Below the pieces are notes generated by a model. That model ran no database searches, was not told the origin of the DNA, and was given only the letters and a program-made list of their open reading frames with translations. A stretch of 64,000 bases of DNA. Origin: Ustilaginoidea virens (Eukaryota > Ascomycota > Sordariomycetes > Hypocreales > Clavicipitaceae). Of this stretch, positions 12,936 through 23,475 are shown piece by piece. The translations under genes and the position numbers were made by a program. Location of the stretch: NCBI RefSeq assembly GCF_000687475.1, contig NC_057316.1:4650001-4714000 (forward strand), given 5' to 3'. Numbering within the stretch: the stretch's first letter is position 1; every line of letters starts with the position of its first letter.

Positions 12936-14048
12936 CTAATCCTTTTTGTTTTTAATAAAGCAATCTAGTAAGTTTTAGCATTTATCTTTTATTTCTTAGT
13001 AATTCTGGCCTTACTTTTGTGTTTTTTAATTCTTACTACTTTTACTACCTTTACCCTTATCGGCATTCTCCTGCCTCCCTATAGGATTTAATAGGGGGGT
13101 ATATAGGGGAAGGGGAGGGACTATAGGATAATAGGGCAGAAAAAGTAGTAGCGGCATTAGCGGCATAATTAGTAGATACTAACTAGGTATAGTATAGCTC
13201 GGGTACCTATAATAGGGTATAATAGGTCCGGGGGGATACACTTATAATACTAGGCCGGTAGTAATAAAACCGGCCTTAGCTTACGGCGCGGTCGTTAGTA
13301 TAAGGGCCTAAAGCGAGGCTATACCGGCATATAGGGAGGACGCTAACTAAGGGGAAGTAGGCAGAGTATAAGGCGCAGGTATAGCGGGGGTAACCTAATG
13401 TATAAAGCTAGTTATTGCCTCCGCTATAATCTATATATCTTATTATTACTCCGCGAGCAGTTATATAATAGGAGCTATAGAGTTGCCGCTAGTCTGTCGG
13501 GACCTGGTAGATAAGGCAAAGGGAATAATAGTCATTATAAGCGCAATAGGAGTCGACCTACTGATATTAGTAGCTAGGGTATACGCAGAAAGGGCTGTTA
13601 TAGTATGCTCTTATGCTACAGCCTATAGTTTATCCTATTAACGATATAGCGTATTGAATTTAAGGCGAAGATAAGCCTTTCGGCTTAGGATATCTCTTAC
13701 CTTCGGATAGGCGGCCTCTTTAATACTTTATTTCTTTTATACTATACGGATGATGCGCTTCGTTACCTACCGCAATTAGGGGTTTATCGATATTATATAC
13801 TTATATTAGATATACGTCTTATATTTCTAATGGTATCGAATATAAGCTTAGGAGCGACTAGACTATATATAGACGATATATTCTCCGGTGTCTATAGTAT
13901 ACTATATATAGGCGATATAGGTATACTCTATCTCCTCGATATCGTTAGTATTTAATCCCTTAGAATCCCCCTAGATAAGGAACTCTCCTATAGTATGCTT
14001 CTTTCGTAATTACTAATATAATAATCTAATAGTAGGTAAGGGCAGTAT
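12936..14048 (-). pseudogene. Gypsy A antisense ORF (aORF-A), decayed
   Basis: A 371-codon frame antisense to pol, from a probable decayed start (ATA at 14048-14046) to TAG at 12936-12938, which directly precedes a T tract on its own strand. All internal stops are TAA/TAG. GDS lies at codons 27-29, TGE at 54-56 and YPK at 114-116. The spacing GDS to YPK is 87 codons, the same as in the frame of gypsy D (5160-6311). Several codon pairs differ only at the third base by changes RIP cannot make (CCG against CCT in YPK, GCT against GCA in KAY). The middle has a Gln-rich L-L-A-E-Q-Q-Q-D-I segment that could form a coil; the last third is Pro-rich and then Lys/Ser-rich. Function unknown. It converges on pol. 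Confidence 0.6.
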
Positions 14049-14049
14049 T

Positions 14050-14991
14050 TTCCTCGCATGCAAAGGTATCTAAGGTATAAATATAAACGAAGAGAGAGCT
14101 AATAGTACTCTAGATAGGGTCTTAGGCATAATAGCTGTCGAAGAAGAAGTTTTTATTAGTATTACCCCTATCGATAATAGGACTTTTATATAAGAAAAGG
14201 CGGGAGAATATAAAGGGGACGATAGGGCCCCTATATTAAGCGATAAAGGCTCTACCGAACTCTTATTATTATTAGAAATAATAATAAGCTTAGAGCTAAA
14301 AGGGGAAATATACAATTATCCTAAGGAGGGTATAAATTATAATAGCTATAATAGCATTATTTCTGGCTAGAAATCTCCTCCGCGCCTAATACTTCTAAGG
14401 TCTCCAGCAGATACTAGGGATAGACCTAATAGGGTTATAGGAGGGCCTTAGGCGATAGGTATATTCCTATCCACTAATCCTTTAGACGATATAGCGATAA
14501 ATCCAATATAATAGCAAATAGGGGGGGGACCTAAATACCTATTAGTACCGGACGATTTACTATATAGACCTAATACGAACGATTTAGGAACTTTTAATAG
14601 CGCAACTCTATTAGTAGGGACAATTCTCACGATAGTAGTAATACTATAGACTTACTATTAGGAATAATAGCCTTAATAACGGTAGGTATAAGGATAAAAA
14701 AAGAGAGGAAGAAGTATAAAAAAGAAATAGATAAAAGAAGAAGCCTTAGTATAAATAGATTCCTAACTGACGGCTAGCGATAAAATTTTTCTACTCCGCG
14801 ATAGCTATAATACGGTTCCTTCCAGCTAATAGCACTACGACTAGCTTCGATAAGATTCTATTATATCTACCTAAAGTATACCGACTCTAGTCTATACAAT
14901 ATTTATATCGGTTATATATTAGCATATCTATACGCCCGATTATTATCCTATATATCTAATTAAGGTTATTTTCGAGGGCTATAAGAGGTCT
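14050..14991 (+). pseudogene. Gypsy A possible third sense ORF with membrane-like segment
   Basis: A plus-strand frame diverging from the start of the antisense frame, with few stops (all TAA/TAG) especially between about 14080 and 14640. It has an acidic N-terminal part, then a hydrophobic run (T-L-L-V-G-T-I-L-T-I-V-V-I-L, near 14600-14650) followed by a Gln-rich and then basic stretch (K-K-R-G-R-S-I-K-K-K). After removal of copia A-1 the frame continues from 22516 towards the polypurine tract. One membrane segment near the C-terminus could suggest an envelope-like or membrane protein, but I see no recognisable family, and the opposite strand is also fairly open here. Low confidence that it is a real gene. 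Confidence 0.3.
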
Positions 14992-15706
14992 TGTTGAAAT
15001 CAGCGCCTTTTTAGCTGTATTTTGGTACTGGTCTCGCTACCATATGACGTTTCTGCGTTGAGATATCGCGGTGGCTATACCAGGCGCTATGGTGGGGCAC
15101 AGCGCCCCACAACGCCGATTACAGTGGGCCACAGCGCCGGTCACGGCACCGGCACAGCGCCCCACAGCCGGCCACAGCGGCCGGTCACAGCGGGCCACAG
15201 GGCCCACAACAGGCGGCGCATTTCTACGGGATTACCAAATGGGCAAACCAGCACTTTCGGCCTTCTACATACAGTCACCCGCTACACCGGTCATTTACGG
15301 CAGACCGATATAGGGCTTCCGGCCCGTACGGCAGGCTGTTATAGGGCATCCGGCACACCGCTATAAGCCACTGGGCTTGGTTGGGTATGCACTGGGTAGG
15401 ATATTGGGCACAGACTGGGCACGGTTGGGCAGACCGACTTTTCGTCGGGTTTTTCGCTATTTTTACGGTTTTTCATTATTTTCAACCACTTTTTCAAGAT
15501 GGTAGAAATATGCCCAAAATTCCCTCTTTCTAGCTAGAATAGTCACCAACAATTAGAATCAGATTTCCCTGATATCTTTGCTCTGGTCAACCTCTTGTGC
15601 GCTTTAAATCTTTAACCAGCTCTTTGTTTTATTCTGCAACGCCTTATACGCCACTGTCGGTATCCAGTACATTTCCAACAGTGTTCTGAATCACCATTTT
15701 GCAACA
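14992..15706 (+). repeat. Copia A-1 5' LTR with GC-rich hairpin island
   Basis: 715-bp LTR, TGTTGAAATC at the start and TTTTGCAACA at the end. Positions 15080-15210 form a GC-rich island of repeated cacagcgcc and ccggccac units with palindromes such as ccggccacagcggccgg, able to fold into stable hairpins. Open frames across it (15022-15366 and others) are by-products of base composition. The rest of the LTR is AT-richer and holds no gene. Confidence 0.9.
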
Positions 15707-15720
15707 GGTTATGAGCCCGG
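15707..15720 (+). promoter_or_regulatory. Copia A-1 primer-binding site (half-tRNA type)
   Basis: The 14 bases GGTTATGAGCCCGG directly follow the 5' LTR. Their complement, CCGGGCTCATAACC, matches the anticodon arm of initiator Met-tRNA (CAT anticodon inside) rather than its 3' end. This is the priming mode known from Drosophila copia, where a cleaved 5' half-tRNA is used. The same site is seen at 24230 (B-1), 53195 (A-3) and, in reverse, 46737-46750 (B-rev). Confidence 0.75.
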
Positions 15721-16008
15721 TGTCTCAAGGCTTCCAGCTTAAGACTTTTTTTTTACGCTAACTTAGGATTTTAACGCATTTGGCAGCTAACCTTCCAGAA
15801 ATCTAACTAACGATATTACTAATCTGCAGTAAGGGACTGATCATCCCAGATTTAGGAACCCAGCTACCACACCAAGCTGCAACACATCCTTGCAACAGGA
15901 TTTTCTAAGGTTATTCCTTAACGCAGCTTTCTTCTAGTTTTATCTAGATTTTCAGTCTTGATTTTCTTCGCATTTTTAAGACTTTCCGGCACCTTTTCTC
16001 TTCCTATA

Positions 16009-17290
16009 ATGGCCAGTCAGAACGTTCCTGCCAATAACCCAGGCCACAATAACCCAGGCCACAATAACCCAGGCTACTAAGTCCCTGATACGGCAGAGGT
16101 AGAAGAATCTGATAATGACCAGGAAATTGCCCAGCTCAGGGAAGACCAATAGGAAATGAGAAAAGAATTTAGTTATAAATTTAATCGAATGAACTTAAAA
16201 ATCGATTTTTTGGCTGATAAGGTGGGCACCTTAGTAGATAGATTAATTAAGCCTACTACTAGCCCACTATCCCAGGATATAATGGATGTGGATACCTTCC
16301 AAACTCCTGTGGGTAAGGGAAATACCTCTCTACCTAAAGCCCAGCAACAACCCCTGCCGGTCCCATCCAGCATTAGCAGCCAAGTCAGCGCTATAGCTAT
16401 TAAGGAACTAGCTAAGACAGCCAACGGATTCCAGGAATCCCAAAAGCTAAGGGGGGCATCTAACTTCGACTAATAGAAACAGGCCCTTATGATTTAACTT
16501 AGGGCACTTAATATCGCTAAATTCATCGAAGATCCTTCTATTGCTAGCAAATTTAACGACTCAGAGTAAGCACTTTTACTATTACTTATTAAGAATAGTT
16601 GCACAGAAGGACCAGCTGCCGCTATCAACTGGTGCACTGACCCAAAGTCAGCCTTTACGTTACTCACCAAACAGTATTCTCACTCATTAGACGTACAGCG
16701 GACCCACCTATACCCTGCCTTCTATCAACTAAATTTTATAGGCTACAAGGGTACCTTGGAATCTTTCAACGCCTCCTTTAATAGCTACCTATCCAGGCTG
16801 CAAATTTTAGGCTCCTATATACAACCTTTCGACCAAATCAGCTAATATTTACATGCTGTAGAAGGGGTCTTTTTTTAGTAGGCAGAACGGCACCGCACAA
16901 TAATGAGAATCGCCTATACTCAGGGAAATACATTAAATATTAACCTGCAATTTTATATGGTTGATTTACTGGAAGAACAATGCATTAAAGGGTCATTAGT
17001 AGTAAGGGCTACCACCCACCTCGCAAAGGTTAAGGGTGCCGCTACTAACAGCAATAGTAGCAAGCCAGCTAGTAACAATACTAGCAAGGGTGGTAGAAAC
17101 ACTACCACCAACGCCAATAAAAAGAACAAACAGGGGTCTTCTACCCAATAAGGGTCTTCTTCAGCTATATAGGGCAAGCCGGAAAATAAGAAGAAGAATA
17201 AAGAAAAGAAAGATTCAGCTAATAAAGCAAATACCCTATAAAAGACCGATGAAAAGGAAAAGACTATTGATTCCTTCGTACTAGGGAATT
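16009..17290 (+). pseudogene. Copia A-1 gag, decayed
   Basis: Capsid/nucleocapsid precursor. ATG at 16009 starts the frame (MASQNVP, then three copies of N-N-P-G-H from a 15-bp repeat). It is interrupted by TAA at 16078, TAG at 16150 and others, all at Gln positions. Then come a coiled segment (E-I-A-Q-L-R-E-D-Q) and the copia gag domain with I-K-E-L-A-K-T-A, L-L-I-K-N-S-C, L-Y-P-A-F-Y and Y-M-V-D-L-L-E-E-Q near 16945-16980. The C-terminal part is rich in Ser, Asn and Lys (from 17000). No clear CCHC knuckle is visible. Confidence 0.8.
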
Positions 17291-20200
17291 ATAACACTCT
17301 AAGTCTTACACCTAGTGAGACAGCCTATTCTTCCTTCTAGGACCGCGAATGTGTGCAATTTCTAGCTACTAGCTATAGTGCACAATCCGGTGGGAAAACG
17401 CCAACAGATTCTTTGCTCTACGATACTAGTTCTATAGTGCATATCATTAACGATAAAAAGCACTTCACCTACTTCCAACACTATACCGGAAACAGACCAG
17501 TCATCAGTATAGGTGGTGGCCCAATCAAGCCCAGTGGGTGGGGCACAGCGCGTTTTACCGTGCTACAGGCCACCAACCCACCTCAGTAGGGCACCTTAGA
17601 GCTTACCAACGCCCTCTTTATACCAGCTTTTGATATTAATATCTTTAGCGGCGTTAAACACTATCTGAATCGTGGCAGTATTCAGGGCTAAAGCCTAGTT
17701 AATAGCAACAATAAGTGCATTGGGCTTCTTGATTTTAAGAAGTATGGCTTCTTTTTACAACAAAAAGGGGTAGATTCGCCGTTTTTATACCATACTAGCC
17801 AACCGGCTTTATATAATATCTCGGTCGAATTACCTGCCCCAGCCAACCCAGAAGAATACGAGGAATATCCCCTACCAGAGGATTTACCTACCCCACTAGC
17901 TGACCCACCAGCTGACTCGCAAGCTGACCGACCAGCTAGTCTTGGTTTTTCGGTGGTACCAACAGAGGCTGCTATTCCCAATACAGCTCAACCACCATAG
18001 AGGGCCCCGGTCGCCCTCAACCCTGCCCCAATATCAGCTGCTGATACAGAATATCAAAAGCTGCTATTACTAGCCGGACTTTGGCATATCCGGCTTAGGC
18101 ATATCGGAATCCAACTTTTAAAGAAAACCTGTGCATCAACCATAGGGTTACCTGATCTCAGTAAGGTAAAGGATTCTGATTTCAACTGTATCGCCTGTAA
18201 AAGGGCAAAGTCAGTTCGGCGTTTTATATCAGGGGCTATACCAGACCCTATGCATTGTTTGGATATTATAGAGGGCGATATCTTCTAAATCAACCCTCTA
18301 CTATATAACAAACGCCCTATCTGCTTTATCTTAGTTGACTGGAAATCACGCTTCCGTTAGGTACATTTACTACCTAATAAGGAGGGACCTATGGTATTCC
18401 TAGTATTATAGGGGTTCTTCCAAGGTCTTAGGAATCGCTACGGCAAATCAGCTGTTGAATTCTACTATAATAGTGGCAAGGAAATCAACGACGTCATTAT
18501 AGCCTGGCTAGCTCTTAAGGGCATAGATTTTTTAACCTCTTCCCCTTATATTTATAAGCAAAATGGGTTAGCAGAACGCTCTATATGGGTCATCGTTAAC
18601 CGACTTAGAGCTATTATGCTTTGGTCTCGGTTACCTTCTTACCTTTGGTCTGCAGTAATTCTTAGTATTACTACCTTAGTAAATCTAATAGTAGTCTCAA
18701 ACCGTTCCTTGTTACCTTTCGAGGAATTAAAGAAGGACTTTCTGGAAATTACGTACTACTACCTACCCGACCTTACTAGCTTTAGGGCTATTGGTGCGGC
18801 CGTAGAGGTGCTAATCCCTCCAGAAAAACGGGTCATCAGCTATAAGCTGGCCCCCCAGACTGAGTCAGGTAGGTTACTAGCTACGCTAGGTAACGGCACC
18901 TACCTCGTCTATATTCTATATCGCCGGGTCGTCACTAAGACCTCTTTTATTACCTTTACCTACTAAAATGAAGGAATAGGCCCTATTTCAAGTGGCCTAG
19001 AGGGCAAATTCGACTTCCTACCGTCTTCTATTTTAGAAGGGGTAAATATTGACTAAATTGCTTTGGAAGAGCCTATTTGGAAGTCGCCTCGCCTAAATAT
19101 GCCTATTTCGTCTAAGACCGACGGTATGGGCCTAGTCAAAGGCATAGGCCTACTACAGGCCACGGATCTAACACAGCCCACGGGCCCACCACAAATGGGC
19201 CTAATACAGCATACGGATCCACCATAACCAGTGGGCCTACCAATTGGCCTGCTATAGCACTCTGCAATATTTCCTAGCAATTCGCCGTCTTTCGATTCTA
19301 AATCGCTTCAGCCTAACTCAGCTTTTCAGCTTAGGCAAGGCGGTCCTTTTTCACCGGCTAAGGAAAATGCGCCTTTTTCCCATACAAAAAGGCTGCAAAT
19401 GCTAGGAAATGCAGAAAGCTCTCGTCATTAGGAATCTTAACTACCGAGATTTTCCGAATCCGTCACAAAAGTGGGCTTACCCCGCATATGTGAAAATTCT
19501 GACTCGCCCTATATAGTAAATTTTCAATGGTCCGAATCTTAAAGCCCTACACATACTGATTTTCTGCGACTTTCCGACACAATAGATTCTGCCTTTTCGC
19601 CCGGCTTCCTAGTAAATGCAGCATTTCGCTATAGTAAAACGTTGCCTATACTAGAATATCTGAAATTCGAGAGTCTAGATATCGCCTTAAATGAGAAACC
19701 GTGGGAGAAAATGTTTCGAGTATTAGAAAAGGTGCCTATTCAGCCATACTAGGTTAAGGCTACTAGGGGTAGAATTCGAGGAAGAATGCAGCTACAGATA
19801 CGAGACGTGCAAGGTATCCTAAATTACGGATATTATAGGTCACTTTCTGGCCTACAAGCGGACCAATAGGGCTTTTTCCTACCTATACAGCCGGAAAACA
19901 ATGGCATTTTCGGGTTCCCACCTACTTAGCCGAAAAACGACCAGATTTTCGGATACCTAGGCAGCCCCCCAGAGGCTCCCACACAGGATTTCCCCCCTTC
20001 CTATGCTTTTTACGATATTTGCTGTGCAGTAAAGATTAAGGCTGCAAAACGGGCCCTAGAAGGTGTGCCTAATAGCTGGAAGGAAGTCTTATACAACCCA
20101 CAAAAGGATAGCTGGGTTAAGGCCTTATTTTCGGAATTCGAGTAATTAATCGACTTAAATGTCTTCCAATTTATTCCTAAGACTAGTATTCCTACTAATA

Positions 20201-21720
20201 GGAAAATATTGCATAACCGGCCTGTTTTTCGTGTAAAGAAAGATGCGAATAATAACCCGGTTAAATATAAGGCACGATTAGTTGTTAAAGGCTTTATGCA
20301 GATATCTGGGCAAGACTTTACGGAGACCTATGCCTCTACTTCGATCCCACCAATATGGAGGATTATCCTTGCTCTTGCTACTGCAAATAACTGGGAAATA
20401 GAGTAGATCGACTTTATTGGTGCCTTTCTAAATAGTGAATTACTGGAGACGATTTATATGGAGATTCTAGCTGGTTTTCTAGAATTTGCAGAAAGCCTAC
20501 TCTCACCTAACCCAGCCTTATGGTCTGACTAGTAGCGTCGTCGACTTCTAGCCTTGCTTACTAAGGTTGGATATGACCTCTCTGCATCACAGGTCATACT
20601 ATTGAAGAATGCCTTGTATGGGCTAAAATAAGGCCCTCGCGAGTGGTAGTTACGGTTAAAAGACCTTTTAGTGTAAGAGGGTTTTAAGCCGTTACTTTCT
20701 AATGCTGCCGTCTTCTATAATAAAGGGATGTATACCTTTATTGTGACCTATGTGGATGACTGCTTGATTGTCGGTCTGGATCTAAGCTATATTGACCAGC
20801 TTAAGACTAAGTTCCATAAGGTTTATGCTATAGAAGACCGAGGACCTGCCTCTTTCTTTCTAGGAGTGCAGATTATTAGGGATAGAGAAAAGGGCCTGTT
20901 ATGGCTGCACTAATCGCAATTTATTGCGGAAGTCCTTGAGAAATTCAACCTTAAGGACGCACGACCGCATCTAATCCCGCTATAGCCCGGTATACTTGCT
21001 GAGGCTGACGATATGCCGCTGGATGCTAGTAATTAATACTTATTCCAGCAGTTGGTAGGGATATCGATATGGTTGATGATGATGTTAAGACCTGACCTTG
21101 CCTTTCCAACGCAATACCTATCACGATATATGCAATAGGCTTCCACTACACAGCTTAATGCTGCTAAGGGCGCTTTTCGCTACTTAGCTGGTACGGCAAA
21201 TACAGCCATTTATTACCATCACTAAGCCGCTAAAGCTACCGTAGTATTAGCTGCATTTTCTGACAGCGATTTTGCTGGGTGCCGGCTGACTTCGAAGTCT
21301 ACTAGTGGTTATTTTACTACCTTAAATGGTAGGCCTATTAGCTGGAGGTCAAAACGGTCTTCGACTGTGGTTTTGTCAACGCTTAAAGCCGAGTCTAATG
21401 TAATATTTGAAGCGATTCGCGAAGTGGAGTGGATATCTAATTTATTTAAAGAAATCCAAGTCGATATTCAACGCCCGATACCACTATACTGCGATAACCA
21501 AGGGTCTATTTCTAACGCAAATGACCCAAATTAGCATACCCGCACTAAGCATACCTTGCTTAAATTCCGGTATATACGTGAGAAGGCCCACGGTAGCCTG
21601 GTAAAAATATCTTATTTACCCACGATAGATATGCCTGCGGATAGACTTACCAAACCACTTCCAAGCCCGAAATTCCCTATATTTCGGCAGCTATTAGGGT
21701 TGCAATCCCTATAGCTTAAC
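17290..21720 (+). pseudogene. Copia A-1 pol: protease, integrase, RT, RNase H
   Basis: Decayed copia polyprotein. Protease: L-L-Y-D-T-S-S with the Asp codon at 17422. Pre-integrase zinc-binding: W-H-I-R-L-R-H-I-G near 18078-18105 and C-I-A-C near 18188. Integrase core: I-L-V-D-W-K-S-R-F near 18330, an N in place of the second catalytic Asp (F-Y-Y-N-S-G-K-E) near 18460, and N-G-L-A-E-R-S near 18565. A long Pro/Gln-rich linker runs about 18990-20000. RT: Q-I-D-F-I-G-A-F-L-N near 20400 (its Gln is a stop) and an intact YVDD at 20749-20760. RNase H: S-D-S-D-F-A-G at 21259-21279 and C-D-N-Q-G near 21490. Broken throughout by TAA/TAG. Confidence 0.88.
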
Positions 21721-21783
21721 TTTTTTCTTGTTTTTTACGGGACTTCTTTCTTTTATTCTAACGCTAGGATTAGCCATGTTGCT

Positions 21784-22510
21784 AATCAGAGGGGGTGTTG
21801 AAATCAGCGCCTTTTTAGCTGTATTTTGGTACTAGTCTCGCCACTATACGACGTTTCTGCGTTAAGATATCGCGGTGGCTATACCAGGCGCTATGGTGGG
21901 GCACAGCGCCCCACAACGCCGATTATAGTGGGCCACAGCGCCGGTCACGGCACCGGCACAGCGCCCCACAGCCGGCCACAGCGGCCGGTCACAGCGGGCC
22001 ACAGGGCCCACAACAGGCGGCGCATTTCTACGGGATTACCAAATGGGCAAACCAGCACTTTCGGCCTTCTACATACAGTCACCCGGTACACCGGTCATTT
22101 ACGGCAGACCAATATAGGGCTTCCGGCCCGTACGGCAGGCTGTTATAGGGCATCCGGCACACCGCTATAAGCCACTGGGCTTGGTTGGGTATGCACTGGG
22201 TAGGATATTGGGCACAGACTGGGCACGGTTGGGCAGACCGACTTTTCGTCGGGTTTTTCGCTATTTTTGCGGTTTTTCATTATTTTCAACCACTTTTTTA
22301 AGATGGTAGAAATATGCCCAAAATTCCCTCTTTCTAGCTAGAATAGTCACCAACAATTAGAATCAGATTTCCCTGACATCTTTGCTCTGGTCAACCTCTT
22401 GTGCGCTTTAAATCTTTAACCAGCTCTTTGTTTTATTCTGCAACGCCTTGTACGCCACTGTCGGTATCCAGTACATTTCCAACAGTGTTCTGAATCACCA
22501 TTTTGCAACA
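21784..22510 (+). repeat. Copia A-1 polypurine tract and 3' LTR
   Basis: The short tract aatcagaggggg (21784-21795) directly precedes the 3' LTR 21796-22510, which is the same length as the 5' LTR (715 bp). The identical tract stands before the LTRs at 59270 and, reversed, next to 43136 in the copia B family, so families A and B share it. Confidence 0.88.
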
Positions 22511-22570
22511 GGTCTTAATTGGGGGGCGATATATAAAGGGGATAATTTCGGATAGTTTATTCTTCCGACT

Positions 22571-22834
22571 CTAAGGAGGAGGAGGGGGGTATATTACGGG
22601 CTTGGGCTACGCCCGCGCTATAATATGGCTAGGACTCGGGCTGCACCTGCGTCTAGCTAAGAAGGGCAATAGATGGAGTCACAGGACTATACTAGGACTC
22701 TAATACGTATCATAATCGGGATATAAATAGACTAGATAGAAGGTTCCTACTTGGATCCTTTTCTTTCCTCTTTAGTCTATTTAATACATATTATTAACGC
22801 CTATTTGCAGTCGCCCTAGGGCCAGTCCTTCACA
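22571..22834 (+). repeat. Gypsy A polypurine tract and 3' LTR
   Basis: The purine-rich tract ctaaggaggaggagggggg at 22571-22589 is followed by the 3' LTR (22592-22834), which starts TATTACGGG (from TGTCACGGG) and ends CCTTTCACA. The 5-bp TSD GGTGG follows. Bases 22516-22570, between the nested copia and this tract, are gypsy A internal sequence. Confidence 0.85.
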
Positions 22835-23475
22835 GGTGGCCCACAATAGGTAAGTTATAGCAATATTAGATTATTATAGTAGTTAAGGGCTTAAACGATG
22901 GAAGCTATACCTATGCCCAGTAAAGGAGCATACTATATGCATTTAGGGTATAGTTAGCAATTTATTCTCGTATTGCTACTTTTGCTAGAAATTATTATTC
23001 CCTATTCGCGATTGCTATCTATCGGGCCCAATATATACTATCTTTAGATATCGTTTAGTCCTAAATAGCTTAAAAGTAGGAGTCGGCGAAGATATATAGG
23101 CCGTAAAGTAGGGTAGTCTATAGGGCTAAGGTTAGTATTATCTTACTTTCTATTTTATCTATATCGAGTACTAAAATAGATAATGGTTTTAGGATCTAGC
23201 CGATTTATAGTTCTACCCTATTCACCTTTTATTCCTATTAAGAAAGCATATTAAGGCATTAGGCTTATAACCTTAGCCTATACTAAAGATAGAAGTTAAA
23301 GAGTATTAGAGTCTTAGCCTATCGGGCTTATTACTTAGATATTTCTTATAGTTAGGCGAAGTACTCTAGGTTCTTATAGTTAATAAAGATAGTAAAAGGG
23401 GAGGCTATTAAATAGAGTTCTATTAATTACGCCTTAAGGCAAAAAATAATAGCGAGGAGTTCCTTATCGTATATA
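22835..23475 (-). pseudogene. Gypsy D pol: RNase H part, decayed
   Basis: Continuation of gypsy D beyond the inserted gypsy A. On the minus strand, near 23365-23400, it reads F-T-I-F-I-N-Y-K-N-L-E-Y, the well conserved RNase H block of Ty3/gypsy (family form TDHKNLEY), followed by R-tract and Q-rich sequence leading towards the integrase zinc region near 22840. The piece is cut at 23475 by copia B-1, so the RT proper is not seen again in this window. Heavily RIP-mutated. Confidence 0.65.

Larger units (their letters stand above)
14992..22510 (+). mobile_element. Copia A-1: complete Ty1/copia element
   Basis: Complete copia element with two 715-bp LTRs (14992-15706 and 21796-22510), a primer-binding site, gag, protease, integrase, RT, RNase H and a polypurine tract. 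It is flanked by the 5-bp TSD GGTCT (14987-14991 and 22511-22515) inside gypsy A. The two LTRs differ at roughly a dozen positions by eye, nearly all transitions, so it is younger than its host element. RIP is moderate: many Gln codons are stops, yet long stretches of CpA remain. Same family as A-2 (28850) and A-3 (52438). Confidence 0.95.
7693..22834 (+). mobile_element. Gypsy A: complete Ty3/gypsy chromovirus with a copia nested inside
   Basis: Complete LTR retrotransposon on the plus strand: 5' LTR 7693-7936, gag, pol with chromodomain, an antisense frame, a possible extra sense frame, polypurine tract and 3' LTR 22592-22834. It is flanked by the 5-bp TSD GGTGG (7688-7692 and 22835-22839). 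Copia A-1 (14992-22510) sits inside its 3' region; without it the element is about 7.6 kb. The roughly 2 kb between the chromodomain and the polypurine tract is unusually long for the family. Internal coding is heavily RIP-mutated, whereas the nested copia is much less so, matching the insertion order. Confidence 0.9.

Noticed and set aside
15022..15366. 114-codon frame in the copia A LTR, repeated at 21826, 52517 and 59300
   Set aside because: It lies wholly in a non-coding LTR, arises from the GC-rich repeat island where stops are rare, has no upstream gene context and overlaps other equally open frames.
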